Positions 26,433-35,558 of a DNA stretch of 64,000 nt are shown in pieces. The notes under the pieces are model-generated. The model did not search any database, was not told the origin of the DNA, and saw nothing but the letters and a program-made list of their open reading frames with translations. A program made the translations under genes and the position numbers. Every line of letters begins with the position of its first letter. Within the stretch, counting starts at the first letter, position 1. Location: contig NZ_CP060084.1 in the NCBI RefSeq assembly GCF_014211975.1, forward strand, positions 1 through 64,000. The letters are read 5' to 3'. Source of the DNA: Teredinibacter haidensis. Its GTDB lineage: Bacteria > Pseudomonadota > Gammaproteobacteria > Pseudomonadales > Cellvibrionaceae.

Positions 26433-27367
26433 GCGCTTTTGCTTAACTGGCGCTGCCGGCCAAGGGCGAGCAAACCGATTCCCAGCATAAGCAGTATGCC
26501 GGAGCTGGGCTCGGGTACGTCAATGGCTGGAGGGTTGAACAAGAAACGGTGAAATTCACGTCCGCCGGTGTATGAGTTCGCCGCTACTGAACCGTCGAAA
26601 ACCGCTCCGCCGGTAATATCCGCGCCTGCTGCCAATACCGATCCAAACATCGCGATATTGTTAAAGTCGATGGTATCAGCTTCGAAAAAATTCCATAGAA
26701 TATTTCGGGCTCCAAGCTCGTGAGATCGAAAGCCGTCTACCAGATTAACGCCGCCTTTAGCTTCGATAATTGAACCGCTAACATTGATAATCACCGTTTC
26801 TGCTGCGTTGTAGTTCAGGCGTAGGCTGTTGTTTTGAGCAAAGATGTCGGTAGCATCAACATTAAAAACAGCCACGGCATCTGAGCCTAGATAGTCCAGA
26901 GAAGTAGTGCCTGTGGTGTAAGCACCGTTAGCAGACAGCCCTGAAAACTGCAGCGAGGCTGTTTCAAGGTCAGCCATTACCGCATCGATACTCAAGGAAC
27001 TATCGTGGATTAGCCCGCCAGCACCATTAAAATTGATAGAGCCAGTAACGTTGTTGCTACCCGCGTATATGATATTGCCGTGCTGGATATTAATGTTGTT
27101 GGCATTGATATCGCCCACTACTTTTACCGTATCGCTCAGTGTTAGCGTTGGCTCTTTTGTCGCTAGGTCCACGGCTCGACCAGAGGCGTTTAGGTTGCCG
27201 CCAATAAATGTTTTACCTTCCACATCGCCACCGGAGAAGTTGTAATCCTCGGCAAGAATTAGGTTGTATTCGCTGAGAGGTAGAGCGGTTGCGTTCAGGC
27301 TTATGGCAACGGCAGCAGTAGCGATAAGTACCTTTAAAGCTTTTTGGTACATGAGTTTTATATCCAT
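26429..27367 (-). CDS. choice-of-anchor A family protein with PEP-CTERM sorting signal
   Basis: About 312 residues (ATG 27367; a GTG at 27436 and an ATG at 27352 are alternatives, none with a good ribosome site). Signal peptide ends NATA|LP; then LSEYNLILAEDYNFSGGDVEGKTFIGGNL, the opening of the choice-of-anchor A domain, with repetitive beta-rich sequence after. C-terminus: VPEPSS, a hydrophobic helix (GILLMLGIGLLALG) and RQRQ, a standard PEP-CTERM signal. Such proteins are processed by an exosortase and displayed or released with exopolysaccharide (family knowledge); an exosortase must be sought elsewhere in the genome. Confidence 0.9.
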   Translation of the reverse strand: MDIKLMYQKALKVLIATAAVAISLNATALPLSEYNLILAEDYNFSGGDVEGKTFIGGNLNASGRAVDLATKEPTLTLSDTVKVVGDINANNINIQHGNIIYAGSNNVTGSINFNGAGGLIHDSSLSIDAVMADLETASLQFSGLSANGAYTTGTTSLDYLGSDAVAVFNVDATDIFAQNNSLRLNYNAAETVIINVSGSIIEAKGGVNLVDGFRSHELGARNILWNFFEADTIDFNNIAMFGSVLAAGADITGGAVFDGSVAANSYTGGREFHRFLFNPPAIDVPEPSSGILLMLGIGLLALGRQRQLSKSA

Positions 27368-27651
27368 ATAGTCAGTAGTTGAAAAAGAGTAAAGGGAAGA
27401 CGTTTGATCGTGCCTAATGCACTTTTTGTACCACAAACAATTTTCTTTTAAAACAAAGAGTTATAAATACGTTGCGGGCTCTGCTGTAAAGAGTTTCGAC
27501 GATATTTCCGCGACCAAGTGCTAATATGACGAGCACCCTGCGAGTTACAGCCGTATCTCCCGAGAGGGTTTTTGGGACTATCTCTTACACAGGGACAATG
27601 CTTAGGGCATAATCGCCCTCCTTAAATCACCACGAATGATTCAGATCCTAA

Positions 27652-29226
27652 ATGAGCCTTCAGCAAGACATCGACAAGCGCCGTACCTTCGCCATTATTT
27701 CCCACCCGGATGCGGGTAAAACCACTATCACCGAAAAACTATTGCTGTTCGGCAATGCCATTCAGTTAGCCGGTTCGGTAAAAGGTAAAAAAGGGCCTCA
27801 CGCTAAATCCGACTGGATGAGCATGGAGCAAGAGCGGGGAATTTCAGTAACATCGTCTGTCATGCAGTTTCCCTACAAAGAGCGGGTTGTGAACTTGTTG
27901 GATACGCCGGGGCACGAGGACTTCTCCGAAGATACTTATCGCACGCTTACCGCAGTGGATTCGGTATTGATGGTTATCGATGGCGCTAAAGGTGTGGAGG
28001 CTCGGACCATCAAACTGATGGAGGTTTGCCGCCTACGGGATACGCCGATTCTTTCGTTTATCAACAAAATGGACCGCGATATACGTGATCCAATTGAGGT
28101 TATGGATGAAGTAGAGGACGTGCTTAAAATTGCAGCGGCGCCCATTAACTGGCCCGTAGGAATGGGGAAAGAGTTCAAAGGAATTTATAACCTTTATACG
28201 GACACTATCCATCTCTACAAAAGTGGGCGCGGGCATGCGATTCCCGAAGATCTGAAAATACAGGGTCTCGATAGCCCCGAAGCGGATGAGCTGTTCGGCC
28301 CTTACGCTGAGGATATTCGTGAAGAGATCGAGCTGGTGCGCGGTGCGACCCATACCTTCGATGTGAATGAATATCTCGCGGGTAGATTAACGCCAGTATT
28401 TTTTGGTACCGCGCTGGGTAACTTTGGCGTGCGTGAAATGCTTGATGGTTTTGTAGAATGGGCACCCACGCCGCTTAGTAGGGTTACGAGCGAGCGAACC
28501 GTGCGGCCGGAGGAAGATAACTTTAGCGGTTTTATTTTTAAAATTCAGGCCAATATGGACCCCAAGCACAGGGATCGGATTGCGTTTATGCGTGTGTGCT
28601 CCGGTAAGTACACCAAGGGAATGAAAATGAAGCATGTGCGTATTGGTAAAGATGTAAAAATAGCCGATGCGGTTACTTTTCTTGCGGGAGATCGAAGCCA
28701 AGTAGAAGAGGCTATTGCTGGCGATATTATTGGTTTGCACAATCACGGCACCATCCAGATTGGTGATACCTTTACCAGCGGTGAGGAGCTAAAGTTCAGC
28801 GGTATTCCTCATTTTGCGCCGGAGCTGTTTCGCCGTATTCGTTTAAAAGATCCATTGAAAACCAAACAGTTACAGAAGGGCTTGCAGCAGTTATCAGAAG
28901 AGGGGTCGACGCAAGTGTTCTTCCCTTTGAACAATAATGATATTGTCGTCGGCGCGGTTGGGGTACTGCAGTACGAAGTCGTCGCCTATAGGCTGAAGGA
29001 TGAGTATAAGGTTGAGGCGATCTACGAGCCGGTGAATGTTACGACGGCTCGATGGGTTGATTGTGGCGATGACAAAAAACTGGCTGAGTTTAAACGTAAA
29101 TGTGGCGATAACCTGAGTGTTGATGGTGGTGGCCATTTAACCTACTTGGCGCCTACACGCGTAAACCTGTCGCTAACCGAAGAGCGCTATCCTGATGTTG
29201 TCTTTAGGTCGACTCGTGAACACTAG
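27652..29226 (+). CDS. prfC: peptide chain release factor 3 (RF3)
   Basis: 524-residue GTPase that recycles RF1/RF2 from the ribosome. Seen: RRTFAIISHPDAGKTTITEKLL (G1), DWMSMEQERGISVTSS (switch region, G2), DTPGHEDFSEDTYRTLTAVDS (G3) and FINKMDRD (G4). Full length, own ATG, about 430 bases from the start of the PEP-CTERM gene's promoter side. Confidence 0.97.
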   Translation: MSLQQDIDKRRTFAIISHPDAGKTTITEKLLLFGNAIQLAGSVKGKKGPHAKSDWMSMEQERGISVTSSVMQFPYKERVVNLLDTPGHEDFSEDTYRTLTAVDSVLMVIDGAKGVEARTIKLMEVCRLRDTPILSFINKMDRDIRDPIEVMDEVEDVLKIAAAPINWPVGMGKEFKGIYNLYTDTIHLYKSGRGHAIPEDLKIQGLDSPEADELFGPYAEDIREEIELVRGATHTFDVNEYLAGRLTPVFFGTALGNFGVREMLDGFVEWAPTPLSRVTSERTVRPEEDNFSGFIFKIQANMDPKHRDRIAFMRVCSGKYTKGMKMKHVRIGKDVKIADAVTFLAGDRSQVEEAIAGDIIGLHNHGTIQIGDTFTSGEELKFSGIPHFAPELFRRIRLKDPLKTKQLQKGLQQLSEEGSTQVFFPLNNNDIVVGAVGVLQYEVVAYRLKDEYKVEAIYEPVNVTTARWVDCGDDKKLAEFKRKCGDNLSVDGGGHLTYLAPTRVNLSLTEERYPDVVFRSTREH

Positions 29227-29266
29227 GCGACGGGTAAACATTTAAAGGATAAATGTAGAGGTCGTT

Positions 29267-29869
29267 ATGGCAGGTAAATATAAGTTATTGCCTGAAGTTC
29301 CAGAGGAAATTCCTCGTGCCGGCGGGCCATTTCGCCGTTGGTTAGGAGGCAGTTTTTTGCGAATGCTGGGCTGGCGAATGGAAGGGGAGATGCCCAATAC
29401 GGGGAAGCTGGTTTTAGCTGCTGCCCCCCATACGTCTAATTGGGATTTCGTGCTGGCGATGTTCACGGTAATGGCTTTGGGGGTTCGCTTATCTTTTTTA
29501 ATGAAAAAAGAGGCGTTTTTCTGGCCATTCAAGGGCTTGTTTATGCGCCTTGGTGGAATACCCATTGATCGCAATGCACCGGATGATATTGTTGAGCAAA
29601 TAGCGACCTGGTATCGTGAAAAAGATAGAATGTGGGTCGTGATTACACCCGAAGGTACACGGGCTAAAGTAGATAAATGGAAAACAGGCTTTTTACGCGT
29701 TGCGGAGCGAGCCGAGGTTCCGATTCATGTTATTGCTTGGGATTATCCCTCCAAGCGTTTAGTGATCGGCCCAAAGTGGCAGACAACGGGAGATCATGTC
29801 GAGGATGCAGCGAGTATTCGCCGTTATTTAACCTCTTTATACAAGGGTAAATTCCCCGATAATCAATAA
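29267..29869 (+). CDS. PlsC-like lysophospholipid acyltransferase family protein
   Basis: 200-residue acyltransferase. Seen: catalytic HX4D as HTSNWD (His55, Asp60), block II GGIPIDRN and block III VITPEGTRAKVDKWKTG. The family includes 1-acylglycerol-3-phosphate acyltransferases and other acyl transfer enzymes; the small size and lack of a strong membrane anchor place it among short, poorly studied members. Next gene starts 23 bases downstream. Confidence 0.85.
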   Translation: MAGKYKLLPEVPEEIPRAGGPFRRWLGGSFLRMLGWRMEGEMPNTGKLVLAAAPHTSNWDFVLAMFTVMALGVRLSFLMKKEAFFWPFKGLFMRLGGIPIDRNAPDDIVEQIATWYREKDRMWVVITPEGTRAKVDKWKTGFLRVAERAEVPIHVIAWDYPSKRLVIGPKWQTTGDHVEDAASIRRYLTSLYKGKFPDNQ

Positions 29870-29891
29870 TAAAAATAGTAAAGGTGTGTAC

Positions 29892-30956
29892 ATGGAGCAA
29901 CGATCGCATATAACAGGTTTCCTAATTGGATTGGCCGCTTTTATCGTGGTAGTTGCTGGAATGCGTACCGCAGAATCACTACTGGTTCCTTTTCTACTCT
30001 CATTATTTATTGCCGTCATTTGTACACCGCCGCTGATGTGGATGAAATCCAAAGGGTTACCTGGGTGGTTAGCCATGCTAATTGTGGTAGCCAATATCGC
30101 CGTAGGAGGCTTGGTAGTAGGGGTTGTAGTCGGCTCTGCCATTGCTGATTTTCGTCAGGACTTACCGCTTTATCAGATGCGCTTAACAGAGCTTACCTCT
30201 GGGTTATTTCAAAAGTTGGCTGCGATGGGGCTTTCGGTAGACGCACAGCAAATCCGTACCAGTTTTAACCCGGCAGCAGCTTTATCGGTCGCGGGGGACA
30301 CGTTGGCAACTTTGGGCAACTTAATGACGAATGCCTTTATGATTCTACTCACGGTTATTTTCATTCTTGGTGAGGAGGTTGGCTTTTCAGAAAAGCTGAA
30401 GAGCACGTCTAGAAATTCCGAAAAAACGATTGCTGCCATTAATCAGTTTTCTGCGGGAGTGAACCGCTATATGGCAATTAAAGCTCTGATGAGTCTACTA
30501 ACTGGTACGATAATCCTTATATGGTTATGGGTGCTGGGCGTGGATTATTTTGTGCTTTGGGGAATGCTCGCATTTTTGCTAAATTTTGTGCCAACGTTGG
30601 GGTCTGTTATTGCTGCCGTTCCGGCAGTGCTATTAGCTGTTGTACAGTTGGGAGTGGGAGACGCGGCTTTGGTTGGCGTTGGTTTTCTCGCTGTGAACTT
30701 TGGTGTGGGCAATCTTTTGGAGCCCCGAATGATGGGGCGAGGTTTGGATCTATCCACTTTAGTGGTGTTTCTTTCCTTGGTTTTCTGGGGGTGGGTATTG
30801 GGGCCGGTGGGTATGTTGCTTTCCATCCCATTGACCATGACGGTTAAGATTGCACTGGAAAGTTTCGACGATACCCGCTGGATTGGTGTGCTGCTTGGCT
30901 CTGGCCGCAGTCTTGTCAAAACCCAGTTAGTGTTGAACCGATTAGGGGAAAAATAA
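29892..30956 (+). CDS. AI-2E (TqsA/PerM) family transporter
   Basis: 354-residue polytopic inner-membrane protein with about eight helices: paired helices at the N-terminus (RSHITGFLIGLAAFIVVVAGMRTAES), a central amphipathic region, and the conserved C-terminal block WGMLAFLLNFVPTLGSVIAAVPAVLLA followed by NLLEPRMMGRGLDLSTLVVFLSLVFWGWVLG. AAGGTG directly before the ATG at 29892 makes that start better than the GTG two codons upstream. Substrates vary in this family (autoinducer-2, Na+/H+), none assigned here. It runs convergently towards sthA with a 7-base gap. Confidence 0.88.
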   Translation: MEQRSHITGFLIGLAAFIVVVAGMRTAESLLVPFLLSLFIAVICTPPLMWMKSKGLPGWLAMLIVVANIAVGGLVVGVVVGSAIADFRQDLPLYQMRLTELTSGLFQKLAAMGLSVDAQQIRTSFNPAAALSVAGDTLATLGNLMTNAFMILLTVIFILGEEVGFSEKLKSTSRNSEKTIAAINQFSAGVNRYMAIKALMSLLTGTIILIWLWVLGVDYFVLWGMLAFLLNFVPTLGSVIAAVPAVLLAVVQLGVGDAALVGVGFLAVNFGVGNLLEPRMMGRGLDLSTLVVFLSLVFWGWVLGPVGMLLSIPLTMTVKIALESFDDTRWIGVLLGSGRSLVKTQLVLNRLGEK

Positions 30957-30963
30957 AATTGAC

Positions 30964-32361
30964 CTACAGTTTTTTTCTTTGGTGAACAATATCTAAAGCG
31001 GCGGCACGGTAGGCTTCTGCCAGTGTTGGGAAGTTAAAAATACTTTCCACAAAGAGGTCTACCCGGGCATCCGAAAGCAGCGCCATTTGGCCAATATGAA
31101 TTAGTTCGGTTGCTCCTTCCCCAACAATCATAACGCCCAGTACCTTTTTTCCTGCTGGGTCGCAAACAATTTTCAGCATTCCGTTCTGTATCCCAGAAAT
31201 TTGCCCGCGAGCAATTTCATCGAATCGGGCAACACCAACCAACACCCTGCCGTATTGTTCTCTTGCCTGTGTCTCACTAAGACCGACGGAAGATAATTCC
31301 GGGATGGAATAAATGCCGGTAGGAATAATGTTGTGCATTATACCCGGAGGCATATCTAGAGCATTACACGCTGCGCGCCTGCCTTGCTCCATTGATGCTG
31401 AAGCTAAAGATGGTGGGCCTATCACGTCTCCCGCAGCATAAATCCCGAGAATGTTGGTTTGCAGATTTTCGTCCACGCTAATCAAGCCGCGATCATTCAG
31501 TTTCAGGTTCGCATTTTCAATCCCCAGCTCCTTAACGTTGGCGATACGCCCTGCCGCGCAGAGTAGCTTTTCACCCTTTATTTGCCGGCCGTCTTCGGTT
31601 TCTGCAATCACAGCATCAAAACCGTTCCAATAAGCTCGAGTCACAACTGTTTCCCCCAGCCAAGTTCCCCCCATGTGTTTAAATCCGTTCACGAATGTTT
31701 CGGTCAGATCACTATCGAGAAATCCCAGAGGTAGCGGGTATTTGTCTATCATGGTGACCTCCACTCCCAGCGCCTGAAATATTGACGCGTACTCGCTGGC
31801 GATTACTCCACCGCCGAGCACTATCAAGCTTTTTGGCAGGTACATCATGGAAAGAACGGAATCGCTGTCGAAGAGGTGCTCGTGATCGATAGCAATATTA
31901 TCGGGGTGGTGCGGATGAGAGCCGCAGGCAATAACAATGCATTCGCCAGTTAGCGAGAATTTCTCTCCGGCAACAGTGATGACTTCAATTTCTGTCGATG
32001 AAATAAAACGTGCGCGGCCGTGGATAAGTTCAACACTCGAACGCTCCAGCTGACGACGCATGTAGGTATCATGGGCTAGTAGAACATCGTTCAGGCGGTT
32101 AATCAGGGTGGCGAGTTCAACATCTTCTGGGAGCTCAAAATTGGCAAGCTCGGCGTTCATGCGCATGTTTTTCACGCGAAGTGCATTTTCTCTTAGCGTT
32201 TTTGAGGGAATGGTTCCCCTGTGAACACAGGATCCACCCAATTCTCGGGTTTTCTCGATTAGTGCGACTCTGGATCCTGACTGCGCGGCGTGTAGGGCGG
32301 CTTTTTGACCAGCCGGCCCGCTGCCGACGATTAACATATCGTATTGGTTGTTGTTACTCAC
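30964..32361 (-). CDS. sthA: soluble pyridine nucleotide transhydrogenase SthA
   Basis: 465-residue FAD flavoprotein that equilibrates NADPH and NAD+. Seen: FAD site VGSGPAGQKAALHAA, GGSCVHRGTIPSKTLR with a single cysteine (the second redox cysteine of related disulphide reductases is missing, as in SthA), NAD(P) site LGGGVIASEYASIFQALG, and the AAGDVIGPPSLASASMEQGR motif. Overlaps the upstream HDOD gene by four bases. Confidence 0.93.
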   Translation of the reverse strand: MSNNNQYDMLIVGSGPAGQKAALHAAQSGSRVALIEKTRELGGSCVHRGTIPSKTLRENALRVKNMRMNAELANFELPEDVELATLINRLNDVLLAHDTYMRRQLERSSVELIHGRARFISSTEIEVITVAGEKFSLTGECIVIACGSHPHHPDNIAIDHEHLFDSDSVLSMMYLPKSLIVLGGGVIASEYASIFQALGVEVTMIDKYPLPLGFLDSDLTETFVNGFKHMGGTWLGETVVTRAYWNGFDAVIAETEDGRQIKGEKLLCAAGRIANVKELGIENANLKLNDRGLISVDENLQTNILGIYAAGDVIGPPSLASASMEQGRRAACNALDMPPGIMHNIIPTGIYSIPELSSVGLSETQAREQYGRVLVGVARFDEIARGQISGIQNGMLKIVCDPAGKKVLGVMIVGEGATELIHIGQMALLSDARVDLFVESIFNFPTLAEAYRAAALDIVHQRKKL

Positions 32362-33230
32362 GCGGTCATGGCCTCCATTGCAGATTTCACCAAGTCTTGT
32401 TTTTCTAATAATTCAAGTACTTCGTCCCGATAGAGATTGAGTTCGGCGAGAACGACTTGTGAAACTAATTCTTCACGGGATATACAGTTGTTATCTCCCT
32501 GCTCACTCATAAAATGATGGGTGAAGGCTTCCGCAGCGATGGCAATCATCGTCTGATTTCGGGCGGCTCCAGCATCGTTATAGCAATCAAAAAACCGCAC
32601 AACATCGACAACAAGCCTGGGCATTTCCCACTGTTCTACTACTTGCACCCCTATTTGGCGTTGGAACTTATCCTCTAGCGCCAGAACTTCCGCTGTATCG
32701 AGCGTTGTGTTTGATTCGGCAGCAACTTTTAGAGCTGTTTGCACCGCAATTGGACGGCCAATAGCGTGCAACAACCCTGTGATAAACGCGGCTTCGACAT
32801 TACGCCTGGAGACGCGCGCAATTTCTTTCGCCCATAGCCCTGTCATTAGCGAGCAGCGAATTTCGTACTGAATATGTTCTTCGTAGCCAGGCGTATTAAA
32901 CAGGCTGGAGTTTATCGAGGCGGCTAGGGCGATTTCAGAAATCAGCTTCATTCCAAGGCGTGCAGAGGCCTGTTGAAGCGATACGAGGCTGCTATTGGGG
33001 CTGTAAAGCGCGGAATTCGCTATGCGCATAACGTGTGCGGCAAGTGTTTGATCACTTTGAATCAACGTCGCCAGTTCGGATGCATCGGAATCTACGTCCT
33101 GAGTGAGCCGTACGACCTTGCCAGCCACCTCCGGTAACATGGGGACATCGATATGGTGGGCATTGATCTGCTCGAGGATGGCGGCTTGTAGCGGGAGTAG
33201 GCGGTCAGGTAGACGGTTTGGTGCAGTCAT
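32358..33230 (-). CDS. HDOD-domain signalling protein
   Basis: 290-residue protein whose central part is an HDOD domain: MLPEVAGKVVRLTQDVDSDASELATLIQSDQTLAAHVMRIANSALYS, then SLQQASARLGMKLISEIALA. HDOD proteins lack phosphodiesterase residues and act as scaffolds in signalling. No receiver, GGDEF or EAL domain is attached. Translation is coupled to sthA; a functional link is not evident. Confidence 0.88.
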   Translation of the reverse strand: MTAPNRLPDRLLPLQAAILEQINAHHIDVPMLPEVAGKVVRLTQDVDSDASELATLIQSDQTLAAHVMRIANSALYSPNSSLVSLQQASARLGMKLISEIALAASINSSLFNTPGYEEHIQYEIRCSLMTGLWAKEIARVSRRNVEAAFITGLLHAIGRPIAVQTALKVAAESNTTLDTAEVLALEDKFQRQIGVQVVEQWEMPRLVVDVVRFFDCYNDAGAARNQTMIAIAAEAFTHHFMSEQGDNNCISREELVSQVVLAELNLYRDEVLELLEKQDLVKSAMEAMTA

Positions 33231-33505
33231 GATTGAAAACCTGAAGGTTAGGGATTTAAGCGGTGGTCTGAATTCATTTTAAATTTAGCACGTAGTCTTT
33301 GCGCCTGTGTTTTATTTGTACAGTGCGTGAAGATGGATTGGCTTACGTTGTTGTCACCGCAATCAACGATAGGGGTTGTGGCCATTGGTAAACCAATGAT
33401 TTTTGAACTAGCTTTTAATATATTTAATTGCTTGTGGCTGAAGGTTTTGAGCACGTTGATACGCTATCAAGCAAATAGAGCAGTGTTAAATACGAGGTAG
33501 CAAAA

Positions 33506-34711
33506 ATGTCATTACAAAAAGTAATGGTTATTTATTCGAAGCAGGAGTCGGCGCTGGGTGTTCATATCGCCAATCATTTTTCTGCGCGCTTGATCGAGGC
33601 CGGTGAGGGGGCAGAACAGCTGCTTACCGAGGGAGACTGTAGGGCCGTTGTATTCGATTGTGTGAAAGCAGGAAAAATGGATTTGCTGTACTGCCAGAAA
33701 CTTCTGGAAGAGGAATGTATGGTTGATACTCCGCTGATTGTGGTGGCGGAAGAGAATCTGCTCGAAGATAAGTTAAAAGCGCTGGAAATTGGTTGCGATG
33801 ACTATCTGGATACTTCTATGGCGGGCGATGAAGCCTGCGCTCGTATAAACAAAAGTATCTTTAACCAGATAGCGAACCAGCAGCTGAAATCACGGTTGGA
33901 GCTGGCGAATCAAACCGCCCATTCTGCCATGTCGGACAACAGTGACCTAGGTGCAAATATTCAGTTCTTACTGGGGGTCCACGATTGCGATAACGTTGAT
34001 GAGCTTGGGCAACTGTTTTTTCGTACGTTAGGCCGATACGGCCTGCATTGTAGCCTTCAAATGCGTAGCATTATGGGTGTTAAAAATATGGAAGCTCACG
34101 GTATGGCCAAGGATCTGGAATCACAAATGCTTACCCAGCTGGCGGGGGAGGGGCGCTATATCGATTTTGGGTGCAGAACAATCATAAATTATGACTGTGT
34201 ATCCCTTCTTGTTAAGAACATGCCTGTTGACGATAAGGAAAAATATGGTGCGATTAAAGACAATACATTTTCTTTATTACAGGGTTTAAATGCACGTATT
34301 CTGGTTTTAGAAGACAAGCAGCATCTCTTGGATGAAAAAGCTGCACTGCGTAAAATCTCGGAGGATGTGGGCTCGGTGATGGTGACAATTAAAGATTCGT
34401 ATCAAAAAGTCATGTGCGATATTGTGACTGAAGTTGAAAACGTGGCCGAGCTGATTCAGAGTAAAGTGCCGACATTGGCTCTTACTGAAGAGAATGAATA
34501 TTTCTTGGAAAACGCGACGGTTAACGCGATTGCTGAAACGAACCGAATTTTTAATGAAGGGTTGGTGGTTGATGAAATTTTCGCCAAACTTGAACATGCT
34601 ATTGAAACGAGTTTAAAAACCGTTGATAACGCTCCTTCGATTGAAAAAACGGCAATGGTTAATGCTAGCCCACAAAATAAGGATGAAGATAGCTCTGTAG
34701 AGTTGTTTTGA
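33506..34711 (+). CDS. receiver-like regulatory protein of unknown function
   Basis: 401 residues, cytoplasmic. About 1-125 look like a diverged response-regulator receiver: VMVIYSKQE, an Asp at the phosphorylation strand (AVVFDCVKAG), DTPLIVVAEEN and KALEIGCDDYLDTSMAGDE. The two N-terminal acidic residues that hold Mg2+ are absent (YSKQE instead of DD), so phosphorylation is doubtful. The middle (about 145-270) could be a GAF-like sensor and the C-terminal part is helical. I do not recognise a known family beyond this. No kinase is nearby. The ATG is preceded by GAGG about 13 bases upstream. Confidence 0.75.
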   Translation: MSLQKVMVIYSKQESALGVHIANHFSARLIEAGEGAEQLLTEGDCRAVVFDCVKAGKMDLLYCQKLLEEECMVDTPLIVVAEENLLEDKLKALEIGCDDYLDTSMAGDEACARINKSIFNQIANQQLKSRLELANQTAHSAMSDNSDLGANIQFLLGVHDCDNVDELGQLFFRTLGRYGLHCSLQMRSIMGVKNMEAHGMAKDLESQMLTQLAGEGRYIDFGCRTIINYDCVSLLVKNMPVDDKEKYGAIKDNTFSLLQGLNARILVLEDKQHLLDEKAALRKISEDVGSVMVTIKDSYQKVMCDIVTEVENVAELIQSKVPTLALTEENEYFLENATVNAIAETNRIFNEGLVVDEIFAKLEHAIETSLKTVDNAPSIEKTAMVNASPQNKDEDSSVELF

Positions 34712-34918
34712 CCCGTAATTGTGGTTGTTTTTTGTTGGTTATCACGCTCGAAATTACAGGAAATCTGCTCAATTCAAGAAGGTTTAACGGCAAGTTATCC
34801 ATCGAATGAAATTTACTGTGGATAGTTTCCAATGCATAATTGTGACTGGCCGTCTTCCAGGCGGCCTCGTATCGGTGATAACATCGGAAAACAGCTATGC
34901 AATAAGAGTTAGACCAGA

Positions 34919-35482
34919 ATGGAAAATAAAGATCTCGTATGGGATTTAGACGTTTTCAAGAAAAGGCAGCGAGCCCAGGACTTTGTTATGGGGTTCGAAA
35001 ATCAATTATGCGTTTATTCCGGGTCGGTTGAACAACTCTATACCAACTACAATATATTTTTCCCCAAAGAAGAAAACCGAAAGCTGGTAATCCTACCTAA
35101 TCCATACGCTCATCACGATACATTACAGGGCATCATTGAAGATGCAGTGCGCCCGACAGGCTTGTTTATTGTTCCTGCAGACAAAAATGATGTTGAATCT
35201 AAGCGCTTAAATATTATCCTGCCGCTTAGGACTGCGAGCGCCAAGGGGCGGGCAGTACCTTTAGAGGTGGGATTAAACCTTATTAATCAGAAAAGGCCAG
35301 CGGACAAGCCATTTTTACCGGTACTGGTGAAGGGTGATTTACGTGAACTTAATGCCGAGACGCCCTGCTTGCACCTGCATATGATAAATCTTGTACATCT
35401 TCCCAAGTTGTCCGCAATAGAAGTTAAAGATATCGAGAGGGTTGTGCTGGAGAGGTTGGAAAGCTTGGCTGCCCGACGCTAG
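34919..35482 (+). CDS. unrecognised cytoplasmic protein, 187 aa
   Basis: No signal peptide, no membrane helix, no domain recognised. Mixed charged and hydrophobic sequence with LVILPNPYAHHDTLQGIIEDAVRPTGLFIVPAD in the middle and a C-terminal DIERVVLERLESLAARR helix. Base use is like that of the neighbours. It stands alone between the receiver-like gene (207 bases away) and a bidirectional terminator. Confidence 0.65.
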   Translation: MENKDLVWDLDVFKKRQRAQDFVMGFENQLCVYSGSVEQLYTNYNIFFPKEENRKLVILPNPYAHHDTLQGIIEDAVRPTGLFIVPADKNDVESKRLNIILPLRTASAKGRAVPLEVGLNLINQKRPADKPFLPVLVKGDLRELNAETPCLHLHMINLVHLPKLSAIEVKDIERVVLERLESLAARR

Positions 35483-35503
35483 AACAGTCAGGCCGTTGAT
35501 GTA

Positions 35504-35539
35504 AAAAAGCCGCTCATTTTTAAAAATGAGCGGCTTTTT
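35504..35539. terminator. bidirectional terminator
   Basis: Perfect 18-bp inverted repeat AAAAAGCCGCTCATTTTT/AAAAATGAGCGGCTTTTT between two convergent genes (34919-35482 and 35559-36752). It has a T run on either strand. Confidence 0.9.
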
Positions 35540-35558
35540 AGGTTCTGAACGGGGCTAG

